The notes: generated by a model from the letters alone, not told the origin. 64,000 nucleotides of DNA from Verticillium longisporum (GCA_019188255.1 JAETXT010000016.1:744001-808000), one strand, 5' to 3'; positions 47,974 to 60,454 are shown, numbered from the stretch's first letter. Numbers and translations: made by a program.

Positions 47974-50900
47974 TCAGGCTCCTAATGTGCTGTTAGCTTG
48001 TCATCTTCATTTCTGGCGTGTATGACCCATCCATGACTTTACTTACCATCATGAAAAGGTTTATTCTCATCCTTCATCTCCTTAGAGGCACCTTTGGAAC
48101 CTAGCTCTTGCCGTCCACCTTCGGCAGGTTTGAGTCCCGAAGCTCGCATCGCAGAACTGGAGGGCGAGCTGTTGCCCGCAGAAGGTGACAAAGAGGCGGC
48201 GGCAGAGCCAGCATAGTGAGGAAGAAGACCTTGAGCGGTGGTAGAGCTCATAGCACCAGGAAGCGCACAAGCACCGCTGGTAGGCTTCTTGACGAATGTC
48301 ATGGCACCACTGTGTTTGCTGCAGTCAGTCTCGATCATCAGCTCCGACTACAAAAAGTAGAGACCAGCAAGTAGAAGGACGCACCTGTTGCGTGTCATGT
48401 TCTGTCGACCCTTGAACAGGATTTTCTCACGCGACTCCTCGGCATCGTCCGACTGCGTCGACTGCGACTGGGTTGAGGGAAGAGGCGATTGGAAAGAAGG
48501 AGCAATCGCATTGCTTCCTGAAGTCTGATCCGAATCGCTGTATTCCTGGCTGAGAATCGAAGTCGCAGGGCGGCCACGAGTGCCGGCCTTGTCTTTGGCA
48601 GCGAGATTATTTCCGTTCACATTGTCCGACTTGGTGTCCCGTTTGTTCTTCTGTTCGTGGCGTGTAAGGGAAAGCGCCAGTAGCTCCTTCATGGTGCGTA
48701 CATTGTCATTGGGGTCCGTGGGACGAAAGCCGTAGTCGCCATTGCCATCAACGGCCCGCAAGGTCTTTTTCTTCTCAGCCTGGGGCTTGAGATGGTAATC
48801 GCTGAGGTCACCAACAGGAAGACGAGACATTTTTTTGCTAGTCGAAGAGACACTGCTGTTGTCTTCGAAGCCACTGACAGAAATCTGGGACAGTTTCTGC
48901 TCAATTCCAGCCGAGTTCTGGTAGTCACTGGCACGCCCGTCCATGGATGCCTGTGACTTGTATGGCGTAGCGAGGTCCACAAAGCTGTTCTCCTTGGTTG
49001 GCGAAGGGGGGTAAAAGTCTTTACCGTCGTACTTCGGCAGGCCCTTCTGGACCGAACGAGGGGCGTTCCCCCAGTACAGATGACGGGCCCGAACCTCATC
49101 ATCAGTAAGCAGGCGATGATAGATGTAATCCTCGTCCTTTGCATCCCGCTGGTTCACACCAGGGCGCAGCTTACCCTGCAGGTATGGAAGTCCGAGGCCG
49201 TTGTTCAGCTTCTGAAGATAATTAAAGCTTGTAGTCCGGACTTCGAGTTGGTGCGAGTGGTTGTCCATGGCGGGGACAGTGGTTTCCATGGAGGTCTGGG
49301 AAGGGGTACTCATGGGAATCTGGGGATTCTTCTTCGCCGCAGCATGGCCAGACCTCTCGGGTTCCGCCAGAGACTCGCGGCGGGGTTTATGATCCACAAC
49401 CATGTTCGCGTGGCTGCGAGGTTGGAAGGGAGGTGCCAAGGCAGCCGTAATGGGCAGGCCAGATCTCTTCTTCATGAGTTCATACGAGGGGTTCGAGGTC
49501 CCAGAAGCCAAGTCCTTGACCGAAACGGAGATTTCCGTCTTGTCGCTGTCGTCCGTGGAAAACATGGACTGAGTCGGCTTTGGCTTGAAACCGGCGGCCT
49601 TGGCTCGGTGCTCCCTTTTGCCGAGGATTGTGTCTTTGTGGTCGGCCTCATTTGCAGTCTCACTGACGGCGGAAGTCGACTTGCTCATCTCTCGGGACAC
49701 GGAAGTGTCCTTGCTGGACACTTGGCCTCGCTGCTTGGCCTCGTACTCGAGCTGAGACTTCAAGTTATTCTTAAAGGTCTTGAGCTGGGTACGAATCCCG
49801 TCAGCGAGGTGCTTCATGTAGCTCTCATCAACCTGGTGCTTGTTGTATTGCAATTGATTATCAATCCACTTCAGCTGGGCGCGGAAGTTCTCAAGGTGCT
49901 TCCTGGTGACCTCACTCATGACAATCGAGGACGGCGCAGGTGCAGAAGGCGCATGAAGAGGCTGTCCATTAGTCGCAGGGTTAAAAGGCATGCCATGCAG
50001 GCTAGGCACGGCCATGGACATATTCATGGGCATCGGGACCTGCATCGGCATAGGCACATGATGAGGCAACTGGCCGCCCTGCCATTGCATCGGACCAAAA
50101 ACGGGTGTGAACGGCATCTGAGGCATCATTGGTGCCATGGCACCCGTCGAGAAAGCAGGCATCCCAGAGTGCGGGGTCATCATAGGCATGGGCATTGAGA
50201 GCGGCATGCCGGGCATGAAGGGTTGAGCCGAGGCCGCATAAAATGGGCTGGGGTTTGGTCCAGGCACCACAGCGGAAGTCGCAGGAGTCGACTTCTCAGG
50301 TTTGGTGGATCCCTTGTCCGTCTTGGTGTCGCCGTTCTTGTTGGTACCCTGAGACACCATGCTCGCGGGTGCCACTGGCATCTGTGGCATGGGGTAGCCG
50401 AATGGGAACGACATCATAGGTAAGCTTCCCATGGACATGGAAGCCGCCATCATGTCGGGGAAGCCAGCCGGGACGGAGCCTTGGTTTGCTTGAGAAGATC
50501 CGCCAGCAGTACCGACGTTGGTAGAAGGAACCTGACTATTTGCGTGAGGAACAGTGAGACTCGTAGTATCACCGCCTGGCCTGTCGTTGGCTCTTCCAGC
50601 AGGAGACGACGAGCCCCGAGGGTTTGGTACGATGCGACCACCAGCGGTAACGCGTACATGGGTCGGTGAAACAACTGCCTTGTAGAATCTCTTGAAGCCT
50701 TCGTTGCTTTGCGAATCTGTATCAGCAGGGGCAGGAATGGGTCTGGGATCAGGAACTGGTCGGTGTTCGAGCTTCCATTCATGGTCCTGGCCGTCAAGCT
50801 GTTGACGAATGGGCTCCTCTGACCCGACAGAGGCCTCAACGTGGGAAGAACGATGGACTGTCCCGTTTCTGTTTCCGTTGATGGGAAAGCGTTTGTCCGA

Positions 50901-51226
50901 ACCATTCTTTGAACTGTGGGTCATGGACTCGAATCCGTTGGGAAAGTTGCTAGGGATTTCATACGCGTTGGTCCACTGCGAGCCATTCTTGCTGTGCCGC
51001 TCGCCACTCGCCGGTTGAGCGAGGATGGGAAGTCGACGAAGACGAACAATGTCCACTACGTCAAAGGCGATTAGGTGGTACTCGAGAGAAGTATGAGTCA
51101 AAGAGTTGCGGGCCTACCGAGTCCATTCTGGACGAGAGAGTTAACCAAGTCACGTTCGAACGGGCGTGGTTTGGGGGTGATGGGGCGCATGCCCATGAGT
51201 TGATGGCGCTTGTACAAGTTGGCCAT
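47974..51226 (-). CDS. large uncharacterised fungal protein, Met/Pro-rich centre
   Basis: Four minus-strand exons, 51118-51226, 48385-51055, 48047-48309 and 47974-47981, join in phase to 1016 residues; the last exon contributes only the final codons and stop. I do not recognise a family. The N-terminus (ANLYKRHQLMGMRPITPKP, then FERDLVNSLVQNGLVDIVRL) looks folded and conserved. A long Met/Pro/Gly-rich tract around residues 260-400 is low in complexity. A helical, Lys/Gln-rich region follows (LENFRAQLKWIDNQLQYNKH), a probable coiled coil. Later islands are DEDYIYHRLLTDDEVRARHL and YGFRPTDPNDNVRTMKELL; the C-terminus is Ser-rich. No membrane segment or catalytic motif is visible. Low-complexity composition would suit an RNA-granule or scaffold protein, but that is speculation. 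Confidence 0.85.
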
Positions 51227-51956
51227 GTTGGAGACGGGATCCCGATAATCTGAAGAATTCGTCGAAACTTGTTCAAACAGGAAGAAAGTCCTTCTTCCCT
51301 GTTACGGTCTGAAGGTTGGGACACTGCAAGTGGCACAGCAAGTTCCGATCAATCTACGCACTGCATTAGCATGATCGGCAGTACCTCGAAGCCTCGCAGA
51401 ATGAAGTAAAGAAATAGTGGAGGTAGGGAGAGGAAATGGGAGGTGGCAAGAATGAAGAACATACCGAGCTGGGTTGTCGAGAAAGCCAAGAGAAAAGGTG
51501 AGAGGGCACGTCAACTCCGTTGACTGCAGGTGCTAGGCATACAACGAGCTGGGAGAGGGTCAGCTTCCACCAAATTTGCAGCACAACGCGTCAGCGCGAG
51601 GAGGCGACGGGCCACAAGCTGATCAAGGGTCGTGGTGGAAGGTCAGAATCAAAAAAGCGAAGGGCGTTTTCGTGATGGCAAAGGTGTTCCAAGAAGTCGA
51701 GGCGCGAGGGATCAGGCGATGGAATGAGATGGGATGTAGTTGATGGAGGGAAGCAGAGGAAACGGGCCAGCCAAGAGGAGATTCCCGATATTGACGATAC
51801 TTCCCGGGGCAGGAATTCCTGGGAGTTGCAGGCAGCAGGGGTAGCCTTGGACGGAGCTGGTCAAGCCAGGGAGGTAGATTTCCGGAGGCAGTTGACAGCG
51901 TGAAGCCGTGAGGCAAAGGAGAAGGTCAAAGGGAAAGCAGCGCGTAGGATGCTTAC
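51227..51956 (-). promoter_or_regulatory. probable spliced 5' leader of the 1016-residue protein gene
   Basis: Upstream of the start codon the minus strand shows two good donor/acceptor pairs and no long coding frame: an intron from 51956 (GTAAGC) to 51524 (CTGCAG), 433 nt, and one from 51464 (GTATGT) to 51324 (TTGCAG), 141 nt. A leader with two introns fits a regulated gene. Transcript evidence is not available here, so the pairs are predictions. Confidence 0.45.
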
Positions 51957-54900
51957 CTGGTAGAGCTCTGATGTTGATACCGAGGAAAAAGAAACGAGAC
52001 TCGACAGACGTTGACCAGCGGCAATGAGCTTTGATGATGTACTCGGTAGTCCGTCAGGTGCCTCGGATGCTCTTGGCTCTCTCAGGTAGGAAAGCGCTGG
52101 GGAGCTTTTCGTGGCCTCCGATGATTTCGTGCTTATGGTTCCAGCGGTTCGACGCAGTAACTGAAGGTAAGTCTGAATGTGAAGTGGTGGCAGCCCAAAA
52201 TCGAGGTGATGTGCAGGATTGGGGGTTGAGTCGGTATTGTTCCGGAAAGGAGGCAGGGCGATGAGGCTATTCCTGACGCATTTGCGGGCAGGAAACATAT
52301 GGATCAGAGCATGGGGCAGCTTGACTAAACTCATGAACTCAACCCGGGCAGAGAGTGGTGCTTAAGGCTCCGGAGGACGCGGGGAGGCACATCCCAATGT
52401 TGCTCCGAGCCCGAGAAGGAGCACTCCAGCCCGTGTCTCCTGCCTCTATGTGTTGCGCAACTGGAACTCGTGATTCAAAGAGGCATCTGTGACTCCTAGG
52501 TACCTGCCCGCAAAGATCCCTGGTGAAGGAAACCTCTTCATGCCCTGGTCTTGCCTTACGACCTATCGTCTTCGCCGTTCCTCGTGAGAACTCGTTACGA
52601 TGAACTTCAGAGTTGCCGCCGCACCAGTTTTCCTTTGCGCAGGGAATATCTCCAAAGGAACGCATGCCGTACAGATCGTGCACACGGAATACCCTCTTTG
52701 GCAGCCCATGTCTATCCTAGCAAGACAAGGATACTCGTACTCACTGAACAGCGCAGCGCAGCCACTTGGCCGGTATCATTCCGTCCATGTTGCCTTCTAC
52801 CGGTGGCTGTTCAAAAGAGAAGCAAGGAGCCACAAAGCAACGCAGTTCGTAGGTTCAGGAGAGAAACTTCAACAACCTGACATGTGGCACCGCCGCCATA
52901 CGAGCTCCTGGGATATCATGCTCGGGATATCATGCTCCCGCATGGCTTACAATGGAAAGAGTCGATTCGGAAATGAGTTTTCAGAATTTCTCCGAGCCAC
53001 AGCCAATGCATATGAGCAAAGGAGACACAGGATCGTGAGAGAGCTGAAAATTTTGGCCATTGATGCGACGGTTTGGACGAGTTGTCACCTGGAAGGGGAC
53101 AAGGAGGAGAAGGAGAGCTAACGAAGTCTAGGAGCCGAATGAATCGTCGTTGGTTGTTCCTGTTAAAGACGCTCGGACCATTTATTGCAATAACGAAATG
53201 AGTGATCGCATCATCTATCGGCAATATGATCTAGACGGGGTTGCGGAGCAGTGTTCACCCTCACACGCGTGTTCGCACTGTATCGTGGGCAGCCTTGTCT
53301 TGCCCATTTCCATCATGTTATCGTCAACCTCTCTTGTTCTCTGCTGCCGTCACCAGATTTCGATTAAAGCCCCGAAGAGTCCGACAAAGAAAACCAAGTA
53401 ACAAGAGACATGAATTAAGAAGGATGGCACCCCTCATCAGCCCTCCTGACAACACACCCAATCGGGAACTCCCTCCTGTCCTGGCCAAGCACCCCTCAGC
53501 AACACCCCTGGGCTCTTATGCCATGGTATTCGACTGATTAACGCAGCCATTCGTTTCAGGAATCAAGGTCCTCTGCCCAAATTGATGGCCCAGCCTGAGC
53601 TAGCCGCCTCCGAAGATTTCCCGTCCTAGGCGCATCCCCCGCAGCACAGCCGCCATGAATGGCGATCAGCCTATGGCAACCCGTCCGACAACCCAGCCGC
53701 AAGGTGATGGATGGCCTGTAAGAGTGGTCAGAAGCACAGGGCATGTGAGCTCTCCGGATATCGTCTGCACTGGTTCGAGTTTTTTGTGCGGGCTGTCTGT
53801 CTCGTGGAATCACCCATATGCCAGATCGGGCAGTCGACCTCTCTGGACCCAGTGCTGTTGGTTGGACGCGCCGAGCTTTATTGTCGGTGTCTTCTTTCGT
53901 CAGGCCCTTCTGGCGATGGAACCGGCGGGTCGGGGCGCGGCTTCGGATGTGGCTTGTCCCCATCGCGCGTGCGAGTTGCGGCGAAGGACGTCATCGTTGT
54001 TGATGGAAATGGGGGAGAAGAACAGTCAGTGGCAGCGAGTGAAGTTGATGGATCTACTTCTATTACAGCAGTTGACAAGAGTGCAAGTGTACTCTGAGCA
54101 ATGTCACTAAGGTGAGAATGATGAAGGGCGTATGAGGGGTCTTATCCGTGAAGGCAGACCTCGGAAAAGGGTGTTGGACCACAAATGGGTCGTGCTCGAG
54201 GATAGACGAAGGGTCGTTTGGCGGGCCAGGACGGGCTTCGCAATGCCGATTTCAGATGGCGGCCTCCCACTTCCTTTTATTCACCGGCCGGCGACTCCCA
54301 CAGAAGAAGCTCCCCCCGGGGACCACCACAAGACCATCTTCCACCCCACCACCTGGATCGAGCTCGAGGTATCTGAGAGCGCTCGAGCGGACAGGGTCAT
54401 GCCCTTGAATGATTATACTTTTCTTGGTCATTGATTTGGAAGCCAACAACATGACGATGTGCAAATGGGATCATGTGTCCGGCACCCTCGATCTTTGTCC
54501 TATAGCTGTCGGGACTGATATCCAGGACAACACGGGACAACATGATTCACGTTACCAGCACGCGGTTTGATCAACTACTCGCCAGACCTCGTCACAGCAA
54601 AGGAAACAAGTTTGACCTTGGCAGCGGTGTGGATTTTCGGGCACGCTGAACGCGCATTGTACTGCGAAAATGGAGCTGGTGTTAGAGGCGAGCCATGGGG
54701 GATGGACCAATTCCGCCTTGCGCGATGGCGAGCCAGGCCGCCCAGACTTTCACTGTGACAGGTTTATGGGGTCGATCACCGGGGTCTGCCGCTCAACTGG
54801 CTGTGGCAGGGGTTGCGAGGCACGGCTAGGCGTGTGTGTGTGCGTGTGTGTGTGTCGCGAGGCTCTCAGCTGACTTTGATATTAGCAGCAGGAAACAAAG

Positions 54901-57096
54901 GCGACAAAGTTTGGGACTGACTCAGGGCTGGGATTTGAGGATGCGCGCCAACGATCGACGCCTTGCAGCAGTTTGACAACGGCACGTCACGGGCCTTGTT
55001 GGGCGATATCCCACCCATGAGTCTATTCGAGGGCGCGCCCAACGTCTTTGGGCATAGACCTGCCCGCGGCCCTTGTCCATGTGAGGGTGTGCGAGCTGGT
55101 CGTCTGTGCGGCTGTCTGCCCGCTCTTGCTGTCCCTGTTCCCTAATGCCGGGGATGGTCCATATGTGGTGGATGCGGCGTTTGCCAACACGCCCCCCAGT
55201 GCCCTGCCGTGCTTCGCATCGCCCCGCCTCGCCTTGTTCAAGAGGGACTCCTGTCATCATCATGCACGCATGCATGTCGCCCAGGAAAGACATTGCTGCA
55301 GAACGAGGGGATGTGCCTGGCGCCGCTCGAGCCCCCTCGGCGCGTTGAACCGAAGGAAGCAAAAAGTGGTCTGCAATCTTTCTCATCACACACCATGGAA
55401 CGCAGGCGGGCTGTGGTTGAGCCTCTTCGACGACCGGCTGGAAACACTGCTCAGCACCTGCGTCGCTCTGCCACTGGTGCGCCTTGAATCAATAGTCGCA
55501 GGCAGGGGTGCTTCACGTCAACAAAGGGCCTGGCCCTGGCCATCGTGAGATTCGTATCGAGTTCCTGGTCGGGAAGCTCGCTGTGCGCACGGCTCCTGAT
55601 CTGATGTGGCGTTCTGGTTTGCCTGCGGCATATCTCGGCACGCTTCTGGTCTTGTCTCGCCTGTCCTAGCTCCCGCAGTGTCACACTCGCCAAAGCGCAC
55701 AAACCATGCGGCAGCGGCTGTCGGATGCGGTGGCGGGCGTACCGGCGAGCGAGAGGGATGGCTGGCTGATCACCATCTTTCGTAGCTTGCGGACGGGTGA
55801 GAACAAGCGCCGGTCACGCACATCGATGGAGGCATTTTTAAGACATGGCTTTGACAGGACTGACAGGCTGCTCGACATGTCAGCTTTGACAAAGCGGACA
55901 GACTATCACTCACGCACAGTCCCCAATGTCACACACGGCTGGGCTCTGGGCCGCGTTCTCCTCTCCTGCTGCTACTTCTTTGGGCCATATGCGGCATGTG
56001 CGCAGGCTGCGACGGCTTAATTGATCGAGAGCATTGACGGGGCCTGGCGTTGAGACAGCGCGGTGCCCACTGTGCTTCGCCGACGTCTTGTTGGTCATCA
56101 TCATTTCAGATTATTCCGCGCATATCTGGTCGACAAGGCCCTGGAGCCAATCGCGCAGCAACCTGCGTTACCGGATACAAGTAGTCACCCGATCGACTGT
56201 CAGTTCTCACGCCAGATGTTTCCGCAATGCCTCGACCAACGGAGGGCGGAAGCCAGCAGACAACAGAGAGGAGACAACAGGCGGGAGACAAGACGAGAGA
56301 CATAAACAAACATGGGAAGAACAACCAGGAGTTTCGAGGGCGCTACGGGGGGAGCAGAACAATCGGGGACACTAGGCAGATGGTTCACTGCTTCTGAAGG
56401 CCCCGTCGTCATCCATGCGCTCCCCTCCCCTCCGTCCCTGCGGCACCTGCAGCATGACATGCAGCTAGGCTGCACTCGAGTGGGATCAGGTGCCGCTACT
56501 GGGGCGCCCAGAGGACGCCGTCGGTCCGGCTACGACGCATCGGGGGCTCTTCATAGGCCACGGCCCGCCCCTGAAGACGGACAAGACGGACACGGTTCTG
56601 CATCACAGCCGGCCGGACGCGTTCTTTTTCCCACTACCCCGCGATTCCGCAGTCGTCGCGGGCGGGCGCAACCCCGCAACGCCATCACATGGGAGCAGCA
56701 GGAGTGGCAAGCCGGCTACCCAGGACGTGGGCGCGGCTTGCGCGGGCCACCCAGCGTGGCCAGGGCCAAGCGGCCGGTTGATGCTTTTAACCTAGGCTCA
56801 TCGTATTGACGTGTGCCGATGGCTAGCCGAGAGACGGATAGATGGACAGATTTGAGTTCTTTTATGTTAGGCCGTTTGTAGGAAGCTTCTCTTTTCCCAC
56901 TCGACACACACATTGTCAGAACGACTCCATCGGTTTTATCGTGCAACCAATTGACACCCATTGCTGAAGCTCAAGCACCACCACCACCACCACCAGTATG
57001 CTTGTCGCACATGAACGGGAGACATTGCCGATGATACACGACTGACAGAACGCAGATCATCCCCAGCATCACCAAGCAGCCGCCTCGACCGACGCA
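51957..57096. other. 5.1 kb gene-poor interval
   Basis: No supportable gene on either strand. The longest frame (52600-53121, plus, 173 codons) has no recognisable feature. A TG-rich run lies at 54832-54855 and a CCACCA run at about 56978-56996 just before the SET gene. Base composition stays near that of other intergenic parts, so it is not an AT-rich RIP-type block. Confidence 0.5.
54832..54855. repeat. (TG)n microsatellite
   Basis: A TG run of about 24 bases, interrupted once by C, in gene-poor sequence. Confidence 0.85.
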
Positions 57097-58044
57097 ATGG
57101 CACCCCTCACACCGCACTGGACTCAGCCGTCGCACCCCGACGTGCAAGAGGTCGTCAAGGCCAGCGAGACCGAGTTCCTCACCAAGAGCCTCTCCAAGGT
57201 CGCCCTGCCGCCCTTTGCCGTCTTCTCCAAGATGTCCTTCCCGCCTTGCACCCTCGCCGACAAGCCCACCTACGCGACCGTCCAATGTGGCAAGAACAAG
57301 CACCTCGATCTCAACAGCGACATGCTGTACATCAACCATTCGTGCGACCCCTCGCTGGTCAGTCATCCTGTCCCCCCGGTGCACCCGGCGATGGACCCAG
57401 CGTTGCCGCTCTTCCTCTGCGCCGAACTGAACCTGCATCTGTCGTGCGCCCCACTAACGCAATGGCGAACCTCGGTAGATTTTCGACACGGGCAACTTTA
57501 ACATTCTCGTCGGCCCGAAAGGCCTCCAGCCCGGCGACGAGCTGACCGTGCGTTTTTCATTCTCCCCTCCCGGCTGGTGGATTCGCTATTTTTGCTGACT
57601 TGAGACCCCTTTGGGGCGCATCTCCAGTTCTTCTACCCCTCCACCGAGTGGTCCATGGCCCAGCCCTTCGACTGCTTCTGCGGCGCCTCCACCTGCCGCG
57701 GCACCATCAGCGGCGCCCGCGACATGACCGACGCCCAGCTCGACGGCGTCTGGCTCAACGGCCACATCCGCGAGCTCCTCGACGAGCGCCGCCGCAGCAA
57801 CGGCAGTGGTGTGGAGGACCCCACGGCTCGCGCCCTGCAGGAGGCCGTGTCGCAGGCCGAGCGGGGCGTCGAGGCGGCGCGCGCGGCGCTGCGAGCTTAC
57901 ACCGAGGCGCACGGCTCGCGCGACGGCGTCAAGGGCGTCAAGTCTGTCAATGGAGACGCAGACTTTCCTTCCACTGCCGGGCGACGCGGCGCGTCGTCAA
58001 GAGAATTGGCCGGTGAGATGGGCGGGGATACGATTGTCGTTTGA
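57097..58044 (+). CDS. compact SET-domain protein with post-SET cysteine motif
   Basis: Three exons, 57097-57357, 57479-57547 and 57628-58044, give 248 residues. Visible SET elements are the pseudoknot NHSC at residues 80-83 (LYINHSCDPSL), the strand FDTGNFNILVGPKGLQPGDE, and the ELTFFYPSTEW segment where the catalytic aromatic would lie, followed by the post-SET CFCGASTCRG (CxCxxxxC). The usual N-terminal SET part with its GxG cofactor loop is short or degenerate (KVALPPFAVFSKM). SET proteins methylate lysines with AdoMet; whether this one is active, and on what substrate, cannot be told. A helical tail (ARALQEAVSQAERGVEAARA) follows. The second exon is only 69 nt. Confidence 0.85.
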
Positions 58045-58502
58045 AGAGGGGGATGTGGTACAGGGAGAGGGGAGGGGAGGGGATGTGAGTTTTCTGTTCG
58101 CGGGGTAACTGGTTGTACAACACTGGTCCGGAAAGGGGGGGAATGGATATAGGGAGGAGCTCCGTGCTTCCTGTCCGTAGATTCAACATCTGTGTCCTCA
58201 AGTGCTGCACTTTGATGTCGTGAAGAAATGTATTCTGGAATCATGGCCTTGGTTGTGTCCAATTCGAAGAAAACGAAGAAAACGAAGAAAACGAAGAAAA
58301 CGAAGAAAACGAAGAAAACGAAGAAAACGAAGAAAACGAAGAAAACGAAGAAAACGAAGAAAACGAAGAAAACGAAGATAAAAGTTAGCCAGAAACTCCG
58401 TGCACCAACCCCAATCCGACCCGTCGTCCATCCAAACAAGACCAAAAAAATACAAGTCCCATTTGCAGGACTGAAAAAGAAGAAAGCTCGCTCAAATACA
58501 TC
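58045..58502. other. convergent intergenic region with minisatellite
   Basis: Holds the 3' ends of the SET gene and the minus-strand membrane-protein gene and, between them, the 9-bp tandem array listed separately. Confidence 0.6.
58265..58378. repeat. 9-bp minisatellite, unit CGAAGAAAA, about 12.5 copies
   Basis: Near-perfect tandem copies of a purine-rich nonamer. Because the unit is a multiple of three, it stays open in several frames (reading as KKT repeats on plus, and as an RFL-type repeat on minus), which creates spurious open frames. It lies between two convergent stop codons. Confidence 0.95.
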
Positions 58503-60454
58503 TTAGTCCCGCGGCTCCTTGCCCTCCTCCAGCTTCTTCTTCCGCCTCACCTCCCTAATCTCGTCGTCGTCGTCGTCCTTCTTCGCATCATCAATCCACC
58601 GCCCACCCCACCCGCGTCTCCTGCCCTTCTCCGTCCCGGCCCCCTCGGCATACTTGCTCTCCTCGGCCTCCCACCCCCTCCTCTCAGCGACGCGCCGCGC
58701 AAAGAAGGCCCGCGCAAACCGCCACGCCTCCGTGTCGGCAAGGTTCCACGCCTCGAGGGCGCCGCGCACCGTGACAATCTTCTCGTCGTCGTCCTCGTGC
58801 TGGGCCGCCACGGCGCGCGCCAGCAGCGGTGGCTCGGCCTCGAGCGCGGCCCCGGTCGCGACGCGTCCGCCGGCGGGGCCGTGCCCCTGCATCGGCCGGC
58901 GCTCGGGGCCCGGCACGGGCGCCTCGGACTGGCCCCTGTCGATGCCCTGGGGGACGACGAAGCCAAAGTGCCGGTCGAGCCCGTCGCGGGGGGCCGACGT
59001 CAGGGGCTTCCCGGCCGTCAGCCAGAGCGACGAGGCGGTCGAGGCGTCGGCGCCGACAGCTTCCTTGAAGTAGAGGACACGCGGGGAACCGCCGACGGCG
59101 GCGCCGAGGAGCTCAATGGTGGCAGCGGCGAGCCAGGGGTCGCGGGGCGACTCGCGGCGGATCCAGCGGACGGTGATCGATGTGCTCATCTGGGTCATGA
59201 CGGCCGTTGTGTAGGGGTGAGGCACGGTGCCGATCGTGTAGAGGGTCAAGGAGTTGCGGTAGCGAGCCGGGGTGCCGATGTGCATGGGCGTCGCCGAGAC
59301 GCAGGGCGAGCAGTTTGGGTTGTTCGGCGGACAGGAAGCCACCATGGGCGAGGGAGAGCACTGGGAGAGGTCCTCGGCGAGGTCCCAGGCGTCGGTGACC
59401 ATGTAGGTAGAGTGGTGGGGCAGGGGTTTGAGGACAGCAATGCCACTTGTGAACGTGTTCTGCCACGTCGTGTGGAGGTGGCTGTTGATGAGCTGGTTGA
59501 GGCTCCTGAGCCCCTTGGCCGGGTCCTCCACAATGGCCGTGGCGACCTTGGCGAACTTGCCCTCAACGGTGTTGGCGTCGTACCACGCGATGGCTGCAGG
59601 CTTCTTGTCGATGATGAAGGTGTTCTTGGACGCAATGGCAAGCAAGTCCTTGGCCTCGGCGGCCTTGTCACTGGCTAGGATCTCCTTGATGACGGCGGCC
59701 ACCTCGGTCTGCGGCCCGGCGAGCAGTCCGCTGCCGAGCTTCTCCCAGCGCGTCAGCTTGGGGTACTCGGCGCGGCGAAACGAGGCCAGCAGAGGGTCCT
59801 CGCGCGAGCCCATGGGCAGCGTTGTGTAGTATGTCAGCAGACCGCCGCCCATGTTCTCCCAGGCCAGCCAGCGCATCAAGTCTGCCCTGAAGGCGGGGTC
59901 CAAGGTGGCGCGCTGGACGTCGGCGTACAGAGGGTTCTGCATGGCCTCGGCAGCGCTCAGTATGACGGGCCTGAAACCCTGCGCCCACCATGCCCTCCTC
60001 CAGGTGAGCAACAGATCGCTCTCGGCGTCCTTGACGGCATCATCCTTCTTGATGGTCGCATCGTAATAGCAGTAGATAGGGGCCGCTCTTTCAAGGGAGG
60101 CAGCAGCGAGCGGTCTTCGTCGAGGGTCAAGGAGGAGGAGAAGGGCACAGAGAGCCACTTCCAGTCGGCCCACCAGGAGCTCTCATCGTAGGTATCGTTC
60201 TTCTGGCGCGGCGGCGGGTGGGAGGGCTGCTTGAAGGGGTTGAGGACGCTCTGGGCGAATGGATTCTTGATCGTGGGAATCTTTGGGATGTGCTCGGTGT
60301 ATCTGGTGAGCTGCGAATCGGGCGACAGGGCGTTCGGCAGGCTGATGAGGAGGGACAGAACGGCAAAGATGGAGAAGCAGACGAGGAGGAAGGAAAGGCG
60401 ACGGGCGCTGAGGCGGGGTAGGGACCGTCCGAGAAAGGTATATTGCTTGGGCAT
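58503..60454 (-). CDS. type II membrane protein of unknown function, GT32-like motif; one apparent frame break
   Basis: Minus strand, about 648 residues when the break at the G-run 60079-60082 (C on the coding strand) is bridged: the N-terminal frame ends in RSLLPPLKERP and the next begins PIYCYYDATIKKDD. Residues 1-45 show a short basic tail and one membrane helix (LSFLLVCFSIFAVLSLLISL), a type II signal anchor. The lumenal part has LTWRRAWWAQGFRPVILSAAEA and RADLMRWLAWENMGGGL, which resembles the core of GT32 glycosyltransferases, although the DxD that should follow is absent (TYYTTLPM). Other conserved-looking parts are SLNQLINSHLHTTWQNTF, CPPNNPNCSPCVS and WIRRESPRDPWLA. A Golgi location is likely; catalytic function is doubtful. 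No intron is needed. Confidence 0.78.

Noticed and set aside
52600..53121. 173-codon plus-strand frame in gene-poor sequence
   Set aside because: No recognisable motif, atypical composition, no clear splice partners; a frame of this length is not surprising in 5 kb of GC-balanced sequence.
54922..55548. Overlapping frames of 150-166 codons on both strands near 55 kb
   Set aside because: Cys- and Arg-rich with no motif, and both strands are equally open, as expected for random GC-rich sequence.
58228..58506. Open frames made of KKT or RFL repeats
   Set aside because: They result from a 9-bp tandem repeat that is open in several frames by construction.
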